Below are positions 1 to 5,751 of a stretch of DNA of 6,201 nt, piece after piece (the first letter of the stretch is position 1; every line of letters begins with the position of its first letter). The notes under the pieces are model-generated. The model was not told where the DNA came from. It saw only the letters and a program-made list of their open reading frames with translations, and made no database searches. This DNA comes from Chloroflexota bacterium. Lineage in GTDB: Bacteria; Chloroflexota; Anaerolineae; Aggregatilineales; Phototrophicaceae. The DNA lies in contig QGUR01000274.1 in assembly GCA_003242205.1 (NCBI GenBank), positions 1 through 6,201 of the forward strand, given 5' to 3'. The translations under genes and the position numbers were made by a program.

Positions 1-18
1 GTCGGGAAGAAAATTGAC

Positions 19-33
19 GGCGCAAGGTGCGCC
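19..33. repeat. Short perfect inverted repeat upstream of the P450 promoter
   Basis: The six-base arms GGCGCA (19-24) and TGCGCC (28-33) are exact reverse complements around a 3-nt centre. The element ends 8 nt before the TTGACA box of the P450 leader. There is no T-run after it, so it is not a convincing intrinsic terminator. It could be a protein binding site or the end of an upstream transcript. Short GC-rich palindromes also arise by chance in DNA of this composition, so no function is claimed. Confidence 0.3.
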
Positions 34-41
34 ATGCGCGG

Positions 42-76
42 TTGACAGGCGGGGAAGGGCCGACAACAATTATGAT
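42..76 (+). promoter_or_regulatory. Candidate sigma70-type promoter of the P450 gene
   Basis: A perfect -35 hexamer TTGACA lies at 42-47. Exactly 17 nt downstream is AACAAT (65-70), which matches four of six bases of the -10 consensus. A better hexamer, TATGAT (71-76, five of six), sits directly after it but would need an unusual 23-nt spacer. The P450 start codon is about 50 nt downstream. The perfect -35 box makes a promoter likely; which -10 is used cannot be told from sequence. Confidence 0.5.
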
Positions 77-92
77 ACCGACCGTATGGTAT
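75..92. promoter_or_regulatory. Imperfect palindrome, possible TetR-family operator
   Basis: The 18-bp stretch ATACCGACCGTATGGTAT has perfect outer arms ATACC (75-79) and GGTAT (88-92) and a symmetric central CG. In all, 12 of 18 positions agree with the reverse complement. It overlaps the candidate -10 and transcription start of the P450 promoter, where a bound repressor would block initiation. The ACCGACC-type half-site resembles operators described for TetR-family proteins such as gamma-butyrolactone receptors. A TetR gene lies two genes into the same strand at 1578. The assignment is inference. Confidence 0.35.
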
Positions 93-127
93 GTAAAAAC
101 AGGCAACAGCCTCAGGAGCCAAATGAT

Positions 128-1492
128 ATGGCGAGTTTATCGGAAGTGCGGAAAACGCCGGATCGCGTTTCGGGATTGCCGCTTGTCGGGAATTTGCCCG
201 AATTTGCCCGCGACCCGATTAAATTTATCACCCGCCTTAAGGAGGACGGTGGCGATGTCGTCGGGTTTTCGCTCTTGGGCGATCAGAGCGTGCTGATCAG
301 CCATCCGAAAGACATCGAACGCGTGCTTCTGGAAACCGGCAAGCGCTACAGCAATGGCAAAAGCGGCACTGGCTACGCGCTCAAAACCATTGTGGGCAAC
401 GGTCTGGTCATGAGCGAAGGTGAGTTATGGAAGCGCCAGCGCAAACTGCTTGCGCCCGCCTTTCATCATCAGGCCATCAGGAAATATGCCGGTTTGATCG
501 TCGATTATGCACACGATCTGGCGCAGAGCTGGCATGATGGGGCTGTTCGTGACATCCATCAGGACATGATGACGCTGACGCAGCGCATCATCATGAAAGC
601 GCTGTTTAACGTGGACGTTCTCAACCACGCCGGCACGGCGAGCGAAGCGTTCGATACCATGATGCACGCCATCGACGCCGAGATGCGCGGGCTGGAGGCT
701 ATCCTGCCCGACTTTGTCCCAACTTTTTCGCGTGTGCGGCTGCGCGAGGCGGTGGCTTATATCGATGGGCTGCTGACGGAAATCATCGAGAAACAGCGCT
801 CGGAAGCTGGCGATGAGCACGACGATCTGCTGACGATGATGATGGACGCCCGTGACGACGATGGGCAGCCCATGAGCCGGGAGCAACTGCTCGATGAAAT
901 CCGCACTCTCTATCTGGCGGGGCACGAGACGACCGCCACCACGCTTTCGTGGACGTGGGTGCTGCTCTCGCGTAATCCGGAAGTCTATGCCAGACTGGAA
1001 GCCGAGATCGGGCAGGTGTTGAACGGGCGCACGCCCACGGCTGAGGATGTGGGGCAACTGTCCTACTGCAACGCGGTCATCAAGGAAGCCTTGCGTTGCT
1101 ATCCGGTCGCCTGGATTACCAGACGGGTCGCGCTGGAGGATGTGGAAATCGGCGGGTATCAGATTGCGAAAGGGACTTCCATCTACCTGAGCCCCTGGAT
1201 CGTCCATCATGATGCGCGCTGGTACGCAGACCCGGACACATTCATGCCGGAGCGGTGGTTGAAGGACAAATCCGAACTGCCGCCGCGAGAGGCGTACATT
1301 CCATTCGGCGGCGGGCCGCGTATCTGCATTGGCAACGGGCTTGCGATGATGGAGGCCGTTCTGATTCTGGCGACGCTGCTACAACGCTATCGTGTTTCCG
1401 TGCTGGCCGAGCATGAAGTCGAAATCGAACTGACAGGCACGCTGCGTCCCAAAGCCGGTGTGCAGGCCAGAATGATGGAGCGCGCGCTTTAA
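128..1492 (+). CDS. Cytochrome P450, stand-alone haem domain
   Basis: This 454-residue haem-thiolate monooxygenase would insert one oxygen atom from O2 into an organic substrate, using electrons from a separate redox partner. All P450 landmarks are visible: C-helix WxxxR (W101, R105), I-helix AGHETT (A264-T269, the acid/alcohol pair for O2 activation), K-helix ExxR (E320, R323), the PERW segment (374-377), and the haem loop FGGGPRICIG with ligand Cys400. An N-terminal proline-rich PLVGNL segment is present but there is no membrane anchor, so it is probably soluble. The ATG at 128 is preferred because AGGAG lies at 114-118, 9 nt upstream. An upstream in-frame ATG at 14 would add 38 unrelated residues and run through the promoter. 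No reductase or ferredoxin is fused or adjacent. The sequence resembles CYP102/CYP4-like bacterial P450s; the substrate cannot be predicted. Confidence 0.96.
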   Translation: MASLSEVRKTPDRVSGLPLVGNLPEFARDPIKFITRLKEDGGDVVGFSLLGDQSVLISHPKDIERVLLETGKRYSNGKSGTGYALKTIVGNGLVMSEGELWKRQRKLLAPAFHHQAIRKYAGLIVDYAHDLAQSWHDGAVRDIHQDMMTLTQRIIMKALFNVDVLNHAGTASEAFDTMMHAIDAEMRGLEAILPDFVPTFSRVRLREAVAYIDGLLTEIIEKQRSEAGDEHDDLLTMMMDARDDDGQPMSREQLLDEIRTLYLAGHETTATTLSWTWVLLSRNPEVYARLEAEIGQVLNGRTPTAEDVGQLSYCNAVIKEALRCYPVAWITRRVALEDVEIGGYQIAKGTSIYLSPWIVHHDARWYADPDTFMPERWLKDKSELPPREAYIPFGGGPRICIGNGLAMMEAVLILATLLQRYRVSVLAEHEVEIELTGTLRPKAGVQARMMERAL

Positions 1493-1577
1493 GCGAAGGC
1501 AGCCACGGGCGCGGCGTTGCTTTCTGCGATGTCGCGCCTACGAAGCGGCGTCCCGTATGCGCTGACAGGAGATACTT

Positions 1578-2147
1578 GTGCGTAGGACAAAAGAGGAGGC
1601 CAGACAGACCCGCGAAAATATACTGAAAGCGGCGGCAACGATCATCGCCCGTTCTGGGATCGGCGCTTTCACCATCGAAGCCGTTGCTCAGGAAGCCGGC
1701 GTGACAAAAGGCGGCGTGCTGCATCACTTTCCGTCCCGGGAAGCGTTGCTGAACGGCCTGATTGACCATGTCATTGAAGCGTTCAACATACGGCTGCAGA
1801 AAGAACTGAGCACGGAACCGGCGGGACAACCGGGGCGCTGGTTGCGCGCCTATATCCGGGCTGTATTCTCGGTTCAGTATGACGTGCAGTATCTCATCCC
1901 CGCGCTGGCGGCGGCTGTCGCTGCCGACCACCGACTACTGGAACGGATCCGACGCAGGTTCGAAGAAAGCCAGCAGGCCGTCGTTCGGGATGGCATTGAC
2001 CCGGTACAGGCCACCATTGTCCGGCTGGCGGTAGATGGCATCGTCTTCGCCCGCTCGCTGAATGTCGATGTGCTGGATGAGGAGACGAGCCGGAAAGTCT
2101 ATAATGAGCTTTTCAGTCTGACGAGTTCGACTCGCATTTCGCCCTGA
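1578..2147 (+). CDS. TetR/AcrR-family transcriptional regulator
   Basis: This 189-residue one-component repressor-type regulator has an N-terminal helix-turn-helix at about residues 13-59. The segment FTIEAVAQEAGVTKGGVLHH followed by FPSREAL is the classic TetR_N signature, with the recognition helix near residues 42-50. The C-terminal two thirds is helical and variable, as expected for the ligand-binding and dimerisation domain. The part around 147-166 (VRLAVDGIVFARSLNV) looks like the C-terminal type I associate with TetR_C_37-like proteins. The start is GTG, supported by AGGAGA at 1567-1572, 5 nt upstream. It lies 85 nt after the P450 and 14 nt before the aldolase, both on the same strand. 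It probably controls the P450, itself or both; the ligand is unknown. Confidence 0.95.
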   Translation: MRRTKEEARQTRENILKAAATIIARSGIGAFTIEAVAQEAGVTKGGVLHHFPSREALLNGLIDHVIEAFNIRLQKELSTEPAGQPGRWLRAYIRAVFSVQYDVQYLIPALAAAVAADHRLLERIRRRFEESQQAVVRDGIDPVQATIVRLAVDGIVFARSLNVDVLDEETSRKVYNELFSLTSSTRISP

Positions 2148-2161
2148 AGGGGAAACCTGTC

Positions 2162-3115
2162 ATGATTGTCACTACTGCAACGCTGTTCCGCGCCGCTTAC
2201 GGCCAGTATGCTGTCGGCGCGTGGAATATCAACAATATGGAGCAGGCGCTTGGATTGTTTGAAGGGCATCAACGCGCGCAGGCTCCCTTTATCGTTCAAA
2301 TCTCGAAAGGCGCGCGCAAATACGCGGGCATCCCGATGATTGAGGCGATCATCCGCGCTGCCGAACAACTCTATCCCGACGCCATCTTTGCCGTTCATCT
2401 CGATCATGGGGATGAAGCGACCTGTTATGCCTGTATTGACTCGGGCTTTTACTCGTCGGTGATGATCGACGCTTCTCACGAGCCGTTTGAAGAAAACGTC
2501 ACCATCACGCGCCGGGTCGTCGAACGCGCACATGCGAAGGGCATCTCGGTCGAAGCGGAATTAGGGATGCTCGGCGGCGTTGAAGAGGATATCGCGCTGG
2601 ATGAAAAACACGCCCGCCTGACTGACCCCGACGAGGCCAAGCGTTTTGTCGAGGAAACCGGCGTGGACAGCCTTGCGGTTGCCATCGGAACCAGCCATGG
2701 CGCGTATAAATTCACCGGCCAGCAGGCGCTTCATTTCGACCGCATCGCGGCGATTCAGGAGCGCCTTCCCGGTTTGCCGCTGGTCATGCATGGATCGAGT
2801 TCCGTGCCGCAGGAGGAAGTCGCCCGTATCAACGCAGCCGGCGGGAAACTCGATCCATCCGCGCGGGGCGTTGATGAAAACGACTTTGCCCGGGCCGCCC
2901 GGCTGGGCGTGACCAAAGTGAATATTGATACGGACGGGCGGCTCGTGTGGACGCGGGTGCATCGAGAATACTTCCGCGATTATCCTCAGGAGTTCGATTT
3001 CCGCAAGCCGGGCGCTGTTTTCATCGAGGAGTTTGCACGGTTCGTCGTTCACAAGTCGCAAAAACTGGGATCGTTCGGCCAGCTTGACAAGCTGCGGAGT
3101 GCCATCTCGTCCTGA
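2162..3115 (+). CDS. fba: Class II fructose-1,6-bisphosphate aldolase
   Basis: This is a 317-residue zinc-dependent aldolase, expected to split fructose 1,6-bisphosphate reversibly into dihydroxyacetone phosphate and glyceraldehyde 3-phosphate in glycolysis and gluconeogenesis. The HLDHG motif supplies the probable catalytic Asp81 and zinc ligand His82. EAELG (131-135), GTSHGAYKF (His179) and MHGSSS (His210) supply further metal and phosphate contacts, and VNIDTD (253-258) forms the late phosphate-binding segment. The length is usual for the family. AAGGGGA at 2147-2153 precedes the ATG by 8 nt and overlaps the end of the TetR gene, so the two are likely cotranscribed. The C-terminus reads KLGSFGQLDKL rather than the commoner GSAGKA type, so a related ketose-bisphosphate substrate is possible. 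No other glycolytic gene is next to it. Confidence 0.93.
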   Translation: MIVTTATLFRAAYGQYAVGAWNINNMEQALGLFEGHQRAQAPFIVQISKGARKYAGIPMIEAIIRAAEQLYPDAIFAVHLDHGDEATCYACIDSGFYSSVMIDASHEPFEENVTITRRVVERAHAKGISVEAELGMLGGVEEDIALDEKHARLTDPDEAKRFVEETGVDSLAVAIGTSHGAYKFTGQQALHFDRIAAIQERLPGLPLVMHGSSSVPQEEVARINAAGGKLDPSARGVDENDFARAARLGVTKVNIDTDGRLVWTRVHREYFRDYPQEFDFRKPGAVFIEEFARFVVHKSQKLGSFGQLDKLRSAISS

Positions 3116-3120
3116 CGAGA
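3105..3120 (+). terminator. Hairpin over the aldolase stop codon, weak terminator candidate
   Basis: TCTCGT (3105-3110) and ACGAGA (3115-3120) form a perfect six-pair stem around a 4-nt CCTG loop that contains the start of the TGA stop codon. No U-tract follows, so a canonical intrinsic terminator is not supported. It may stabilise the 3' end of the aldolase message. The next gene has its own promoter about 50 nt downstream, which suggests the transcript ends near here. Confidence 0.25.
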
Positions 3121-3170
3121 AGCGTCTGGCCGGCAACAATCTTCGCTCATAAATTCGCTCTCCTGCCTTC

Positions 3171-3199
3171 TTGACTTGGGCGAACAAATTTTCTATGCT
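3171..3199 (+). promoter_or_regulatory. Sigma70-type promoter for the propeller/MoaD-like operon
   Basis: TTGACT (3171-3176, five of six consensus bases) and TATGCT (3194-3199, four of six) are separated by exactly 17 nt. Transcription would start near 3206, giving a leader of about 30 nt before the ribosome binding site AGGAGAG (3224-3230) and the ATG at 3237. It lies in the only sizeable gap between the aldolase and the propeller gene, so the pair downstream can be expressed independently. Confidence 0.55.
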
Positions 3200-3236
3200 G
3201 GTGACAGCCAAAGGCGCATCCACAGGAGAGACCGAT

Positions 3237-4352
3237 ATGAGCGAAGTCCGCGTTCTGGTTGGAACCCGCAAAGGCGCGTTCCTGCTGCGTTCCGACGAAC
3301 GGCGTCAGGATTGGACTGTTGAAGGCCCGCATTTTCCGGGCTGGGAGGTCTTTCATATCACCGGGACGCCTGCCGATCCCAACCGGCTCTATGCGTCGCA
3401 GTCAGGGGGCTGGTTCGGGCAGGTCATGCAGCGTTCCGACGATGGCGGCAAGACATGGGAAACCATAGGCAACGAATTTGTCTATGAAGGCGTTCCCGGC
3501 ACGCACCAATGGTATGACGGCTCCCAGCATCCGTGGGAATTCAAGCGCGTCTGGCATCTGGAGCCTTCGCCGGATGACGCGGACTCGGTCTATGCGGGTG
3601 TGGAGGACGCGGCGCTGTTTCATTCTTCAGACGGCGGTAAGACGTGGCGCGAGCTGCCCGGGCTGCGCGAGGTCAAAGGCCACCTGTGGCAGCCCGGCGC
3701 GGGCGGCATGTGCCTGCATACAATCATCATCAGCCCGGATAATCCCAACCGGATTTTCGTCGCCATCTCCGCCGCGGGCGCTTTCCGAACCGACGACGGC
3801 GGCGTCACCTGGCGACCGATCAACGAAGGGCTGAAATCCGAATACGAGCTGCCGGATGCGACCGCCGAGGTCGGTCACTGCGTCCACAGCATCGCCATGC
3901 ACCCGTCTCGTCCCGATACCCTGTTCATGCAGAAGCACTGGGACGTGATGCGCTCGGACAACGCGGGCGAATTGTGGTACGAGGTCAGCGGCAACCTGCC
4001 GAGTGATTTTGGGTTTCCAATCGCCGTTCACGCGCACGAACCGGAAACCATTTATGTCGTGCCGATCGCGAGCGATTCCCATCATTTTCCGCCCGACGGT
4101 AAACTGCGCGTCTATCGCAGCCGGTCGGGCGGCAACGAGTGGGAGGCGTTGACCAACGGCCTGCCGCAAAGCCACTGTTATGTCAATGTGTTGCGAAACG
4201 CCTTCGCGGTCGACACGCTGGAGTCGTGTGGCCTTTATCTCGGTACAACCGGCGGTCAGGTTTACGTTTCCGCCGATTCGGGCGATCACTGGATGCCGGT
4301 TGTGCGCGATTTGCCGCCTGTATTGTCGGTCGAAGTGCAGGTCTTGCCATGA
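3237..4352 (+). CDS. Cytoplasmic BNR/Asp-box beta-propeller protein (sialidase-like fold)
   Basis: This 371-residue protein belongs to the WD40/YVTN/BNR-like family, often auto-annotated as glycosyl hydrolase or exo-alpha-sialidase. Asp-box-like motifs (S-x-D-x-G-x-T-W) recur at about residues 19-26, 67-74, 130-137, 185-192, 240-247, 295-302 and 345-352. The first and sixth are degenerate and the intervals are 48-63 residues, which suggests a seven-bladed propeller. Strong copies are RSDDGGKTW, HSSDGGKTW and RTDDGGVTW. No signal peptide or membrane segment is seen, unlike secreted sialidases, and I see no clear sialidase Arg triad, so enzymatic activity should not be assumed. The ATG at 3237 is chosen for AGGAGAG 6 nt upstream; an earlier in-frame TTG at 3171 lies in the promoter. 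The stop overlaps the next start (ATGA), so the MoaD-like protein is translationally coupled. Confidence 0.88.
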   Translation: MSEVRVLVGTRKGAFLLRSDERRQDWTVEGPHFPGWEVFHITGTPADPNRLYASQSGGWFGQVMQRSDDGGKTWETIGNEFVYEGVPGTHQWYDGSQHPWEFKRVWHLEPSPDDADSVYAGVEDAALFHSSDGGKTWRELPGLREVKGHLWQPGAGGMCLHTIIISPDNPNRIFVAISAAGAFRTDDGGVTWRPINEGLKSEYELPDATAEVGHCVHSIAMHPSRPDTLFMQKHWDVMRSDNAGELWYEVSGNLPSDFGFPIAVHAHEPETIYVVPIASDSHHFPPDGKLRVYRSRSGGNEWEALTNGLPQSHCYVNVLRNAFAVDTLESCGLYLGTTGGQVYVSADSGDHWMPVVRDLPPVLSVEVQVLP

Positions 4353-4645
4353 TTCAGGTGACGCTGCCCTTGCACCTGCGCACGCTGGCGCAGGTCACGG
4401 GGCCGGTTGAGCTTGAGGTTTCGCAGCCGGTGACGCAGCGCGCCATTCTGGATGCGCTGGAAGCCGCCTATCCGATGTTGCGCGGCACTATTCGCGATCC
4501 GGTGACCAAACAACGCCGTGCTTTCATCCGCTTCTTTGCTTGTGGCGAGGATCTGTCTCACGAACCGCCGGATGCCGCTGTTCCGGCTGAGGTGGCGACA
4601 GGAAAGCAGCCTTTCCGCATCATCGGCGCGATGGCGGGCGGATAG
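4349..4645 (+). CDS. MoaD/ThiS-family ubiquitin-like protein with C-terminal Gly-Gly
   Basis: This 98-residue small protein looks like a beta-grasp sulfur carrier. It starts with a hydrophobic strand (MIQVTLPLHLRTLA), continues with the helix ILDALEAAYPML and the segment FIRFFACGEDLS, and ends in AMAGG. In MoaD, ThiS and other ubiquitin-like carriers the terminal Gly-Gly is adenylated by an E1-like enzyme and then carries sulfur as a thiocarboxylate or forms a covalent link. The start ATG overlaps the stop of the propeller gene by 4 nt (ATGA), so expression is probably coupled by re-initiation. It is slightly longer than typical MoaD (about 80 residues). No moaE, moeB, thiF, thiG or JAMM protease gene is in the window, so the partner and target are unknown. 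From recall, similar proteins sit beside BNR propellers in other genomes. Confidence 0.88.
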   Translation: MIQVTLPLHLRTLAQVTGPVELEVSQPVTQRAILDALEAAYPMLRGTIRDPVTKQRRAFIRFFACGEDLSHEPPDAAVPAEVATGKQPFRIIGAMAGG

Positions 4646-4667
4646 AGCAGACGCCCAATCGTCCATG

Positions 4668-4708
4668 GGGGCGGCATGGCGCTGGCGGGATGTGCCGGTT
4701 GCCGCCCC
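4668..4708 (+). terminator. GC-rich hairpin after the MoaD-like gene, possible terminator
   Basis: GGGGCGGC (4668-4675) and GCCGCCCC (4701-4708) are perfect 8-base arms around a 25-nt loop. The loop can pair further, for example GGC at 4678-4680 with GCC at 4694-4696. It sits about 20 nt after the MoaD-like stop codon and before the Uma2 promoter candidate, a sensible place for transcription to end. No U-tract follows (AATTCGTGTT), so it may act with Rho, protect a 3' end, or be incidental. Confidence 0.35.
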
Positions 4709-4714
4709 AATTCG

Positions 4715-4723
4715 TGTTACGAT
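4715..4723 (+). promoter_or_regulatory. Possible extended -10 promoter of the Uma2 gene
   Basis: TGT followed by TACGAT (4718-4723, four of six consensus) fits an extended -10 element, TGnTAnnnT. No good -35 hexamer is found 16-18 nt upstream; the nearest, TTGCCG at 4699-4704, is too close. The start codon at 4751 would give a leader of about 20 nt containing GAGGTGG (4740-4746). Confidence 0.3.
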
Positions 4724-4750
4724 AAGGGCGAAGCGAGATGAGGTGGCGCT

Positions 4751-5332
4751 ATGGGTATCACCCCCAAAACCAGGTTAACCGTTGAGGAATATCTGGAACT
4801 TGAGCGGACAAGTGAGACTCGCCACGAATACCTCGACGGTGAAGTGTTCGAGATGGTCGGCGCAAGGGAAAATCACACCCTGATCATTGGCAATCTTGTT
4901 GCCGTCTTGCATCCACAGCTTCGCCGGCCATTATGCCGTTTGTATCAGATTGACATGCGAGTCAAGGTCAGTGCGACCGGATTGTACACATACCCGGATG
5001 TCGTCGTCCGGTGCGGCACGCCGGAATTTGAGGGATCAGGTCGAGCGACGCTGCTGAATCCCACACTTATCATCGAGGTGTTGACTCCATCAACTGAAGC
5101 CTACGACCGGGGCGACAAATTCCGGCATTATCGGGCAATTCCGACCCTTCAGGAATATGTCCTCATTTCGCAGAACAACCCGCGGATTGAGCGTTATCTG
5201 CGGCAGAACGACAACACATGGCTATTTACCGACGCGACAGGGCTGGACGCGGAACTTGAGTTGCCGTCGATTGGCTGCACACTGCCGCTTGCCCGCGTTT
5301 ATAAGCAGGTCGATTTCGAGGCTCAGGACTGA
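4751..5332 (+). CDS. Uma2-family (DUF820) putative restriction endonuclease
   Basis: This 193-residue member of the Uma2 family adopts a PD-(D/E)XK nuclease-like fold. The family is abundant in cyanobacteria and Chloroflexota and mostly has unknown targets. Family landmarks in order: VEEYLELER (11-19), HEYLDGEV (25-32), NHTLIIGNL (41-49), YPDVVV (81-86, probable acidic metal ligand D83), LIIEVLTPST (106-115, with E109), then K123 and Y127 in the GDKFRHY helix, and LQEYVLIS (133-140). The ATG is supported by GAGGTGG at 4740-4746. The gene is full length and carries the conserved acidic residues, so it is probably intact. It stands alone with no methylase or antitoxin partner beside it. Its last 10 nt overlap the end of the convergent epimerase gene. 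Confidence 0.93.
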   Translation: MGITPKTRLTVEEYLELERTSETRHEYLDGEVFEMVGARENHTLIIGNLVAVLHPQLRRPLCRLYQIDMRVKVSATGLYTYPDVVVRCGTPEFEGSGRATLLNPTLIIEVLTPSTEAYDRGDKFRHYRAIPTLQEYVLISQNNPRIERYLRQNDNTWLFTDATGLDAELELPSIGCTLPLARVYKQVDFEAQD

Positions 5333-5742
5333 CTCAGCGCTTCATACAATTCCAGCAGCACGCCGCCGGTACTGCGCGGATGCACGAAGCAGTAGCGCCT
5401 GCCATCGGGGCGCGTGCGCGGCGTCTCGTTAATCAGTTCCGCGCCGTTTTCCGCAAGCCGGGCCATCGCCACTTCGATATTTTCCACTTCCAGACACAGA
5501 TGATGCATTCCGCCGCCGGTCTTGGCGAGGTACTTTGCCACGCCGCTGTCCTCGGTGATCGGCTTAATCAGTTCGATCTCGCCCTCACCAACCGGCAAGA
5601 ACGCAATATCGACCGCTTCGGCTTCGTTGCGCTCGGTGTGTTGTAAGGGCAGGCCGAGCGCCTGCTGCCAGAAATTCAGCGCTTTGTCCATATCCGCCAC
5701 GACGATGGCGATGTGATTGATCTTGATGTTTTGTGTAGTCAC
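5323..5742 (-). CDS. mce: Methylmalonyl-CoA epimerase (VOC/glyoxalase superfamily)
   Basis: This 139-residue metal-dependent enzyme is expected to interconvert (2R)- and (2S)-methylmalonyl-CoA, linking propionyl-CoA carboxylation to methylmalonyl-CoA mutase and succinyl-CoA. Two VOC beta-alpha-beta-beta-beta modules can be read. Module one starts with INHIAIVVADMDKAL (His10 as probable metal ligand) and ends with GEIELIKP (Glu57 region). Module two runs from GGGMHHLCLEVENIE (His80/81) to GGVLLELYE (Glu131). The motif TRPDGRRYCFVHPRSTGGVL near the end is typical of this epimerase. The start is GTG; the ATG at residue 18 would remove the first metal ligand. CAGG-type pairing lies 5 nt upstream and overlaps the stop of the HicA-like gene, so the two minus-strand genes are probably cotranscribed. 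Mutase and carboxylase genes are not in the window. Confidence 0.94.
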   Translation of the reverse strand: MTTQNIKINHIAIVVADMDKALNFWQQALGLPLQHTERNEAEAVDIAFLPVGEGEIELIKPITEDSGVAKYLAKTGGGMHHLCLEVENIEVAMARLAENGAELINETPRTRPDGRRYCFVHPRSTGGVLLELYEALSQS

Positions 5743-5751
5743 GGTTGCCTG

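Noticed and set aside
14..127. N-terminal extension of the P450 from the ATG at 14
   Set aside because: It runs through the TTGACA box and palindrome, encodes non-P450 residues, and the ATG at 128 has a well-spaced AGGAG.
191..210. Tandem 10-bp repeat AATTTGCCCG
   Set aside because: It lies in the normal P450 N-terminal segment (GNLPEFARDP), which matches family expectation, so it is probably coincidence rather than a recent duplication.
425..1210. Long minus-strand open frame of 261 codons opposite the P450
   Set aside because: It is an antisense shadow of a P450 with all motifs intact; no family features or ribosome binding site were seen.
1508..1538. GGCGCG/CGCGCC inverted repeat between P450 and TetR as a terminator
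   Set aside because: The stem is only 6 bp with a 19-nt loop and no T-run follows; read-through into TetR is equally plausible.
3171..3236. Earlier TTG start for the propeller gene
   Set aside because: The TTG is part of the TTGACT -35 box; the ATG at 3237 has a strong ribosome binding site and fits the family start.
2561..3271. Minus-strand open frame of 236 codons opposite the aldolase
   Set aside because: It is antisense to the conserved aldolase motifs and shows no recognisable domain.
4139..4348. Upstream extension of the MoaD-like gene within the propeller gene
   Set aside because: It would overlap over 200 nt of a well-supported gene in another frame; the beta-grasp domain starts at the ATG at 4349.
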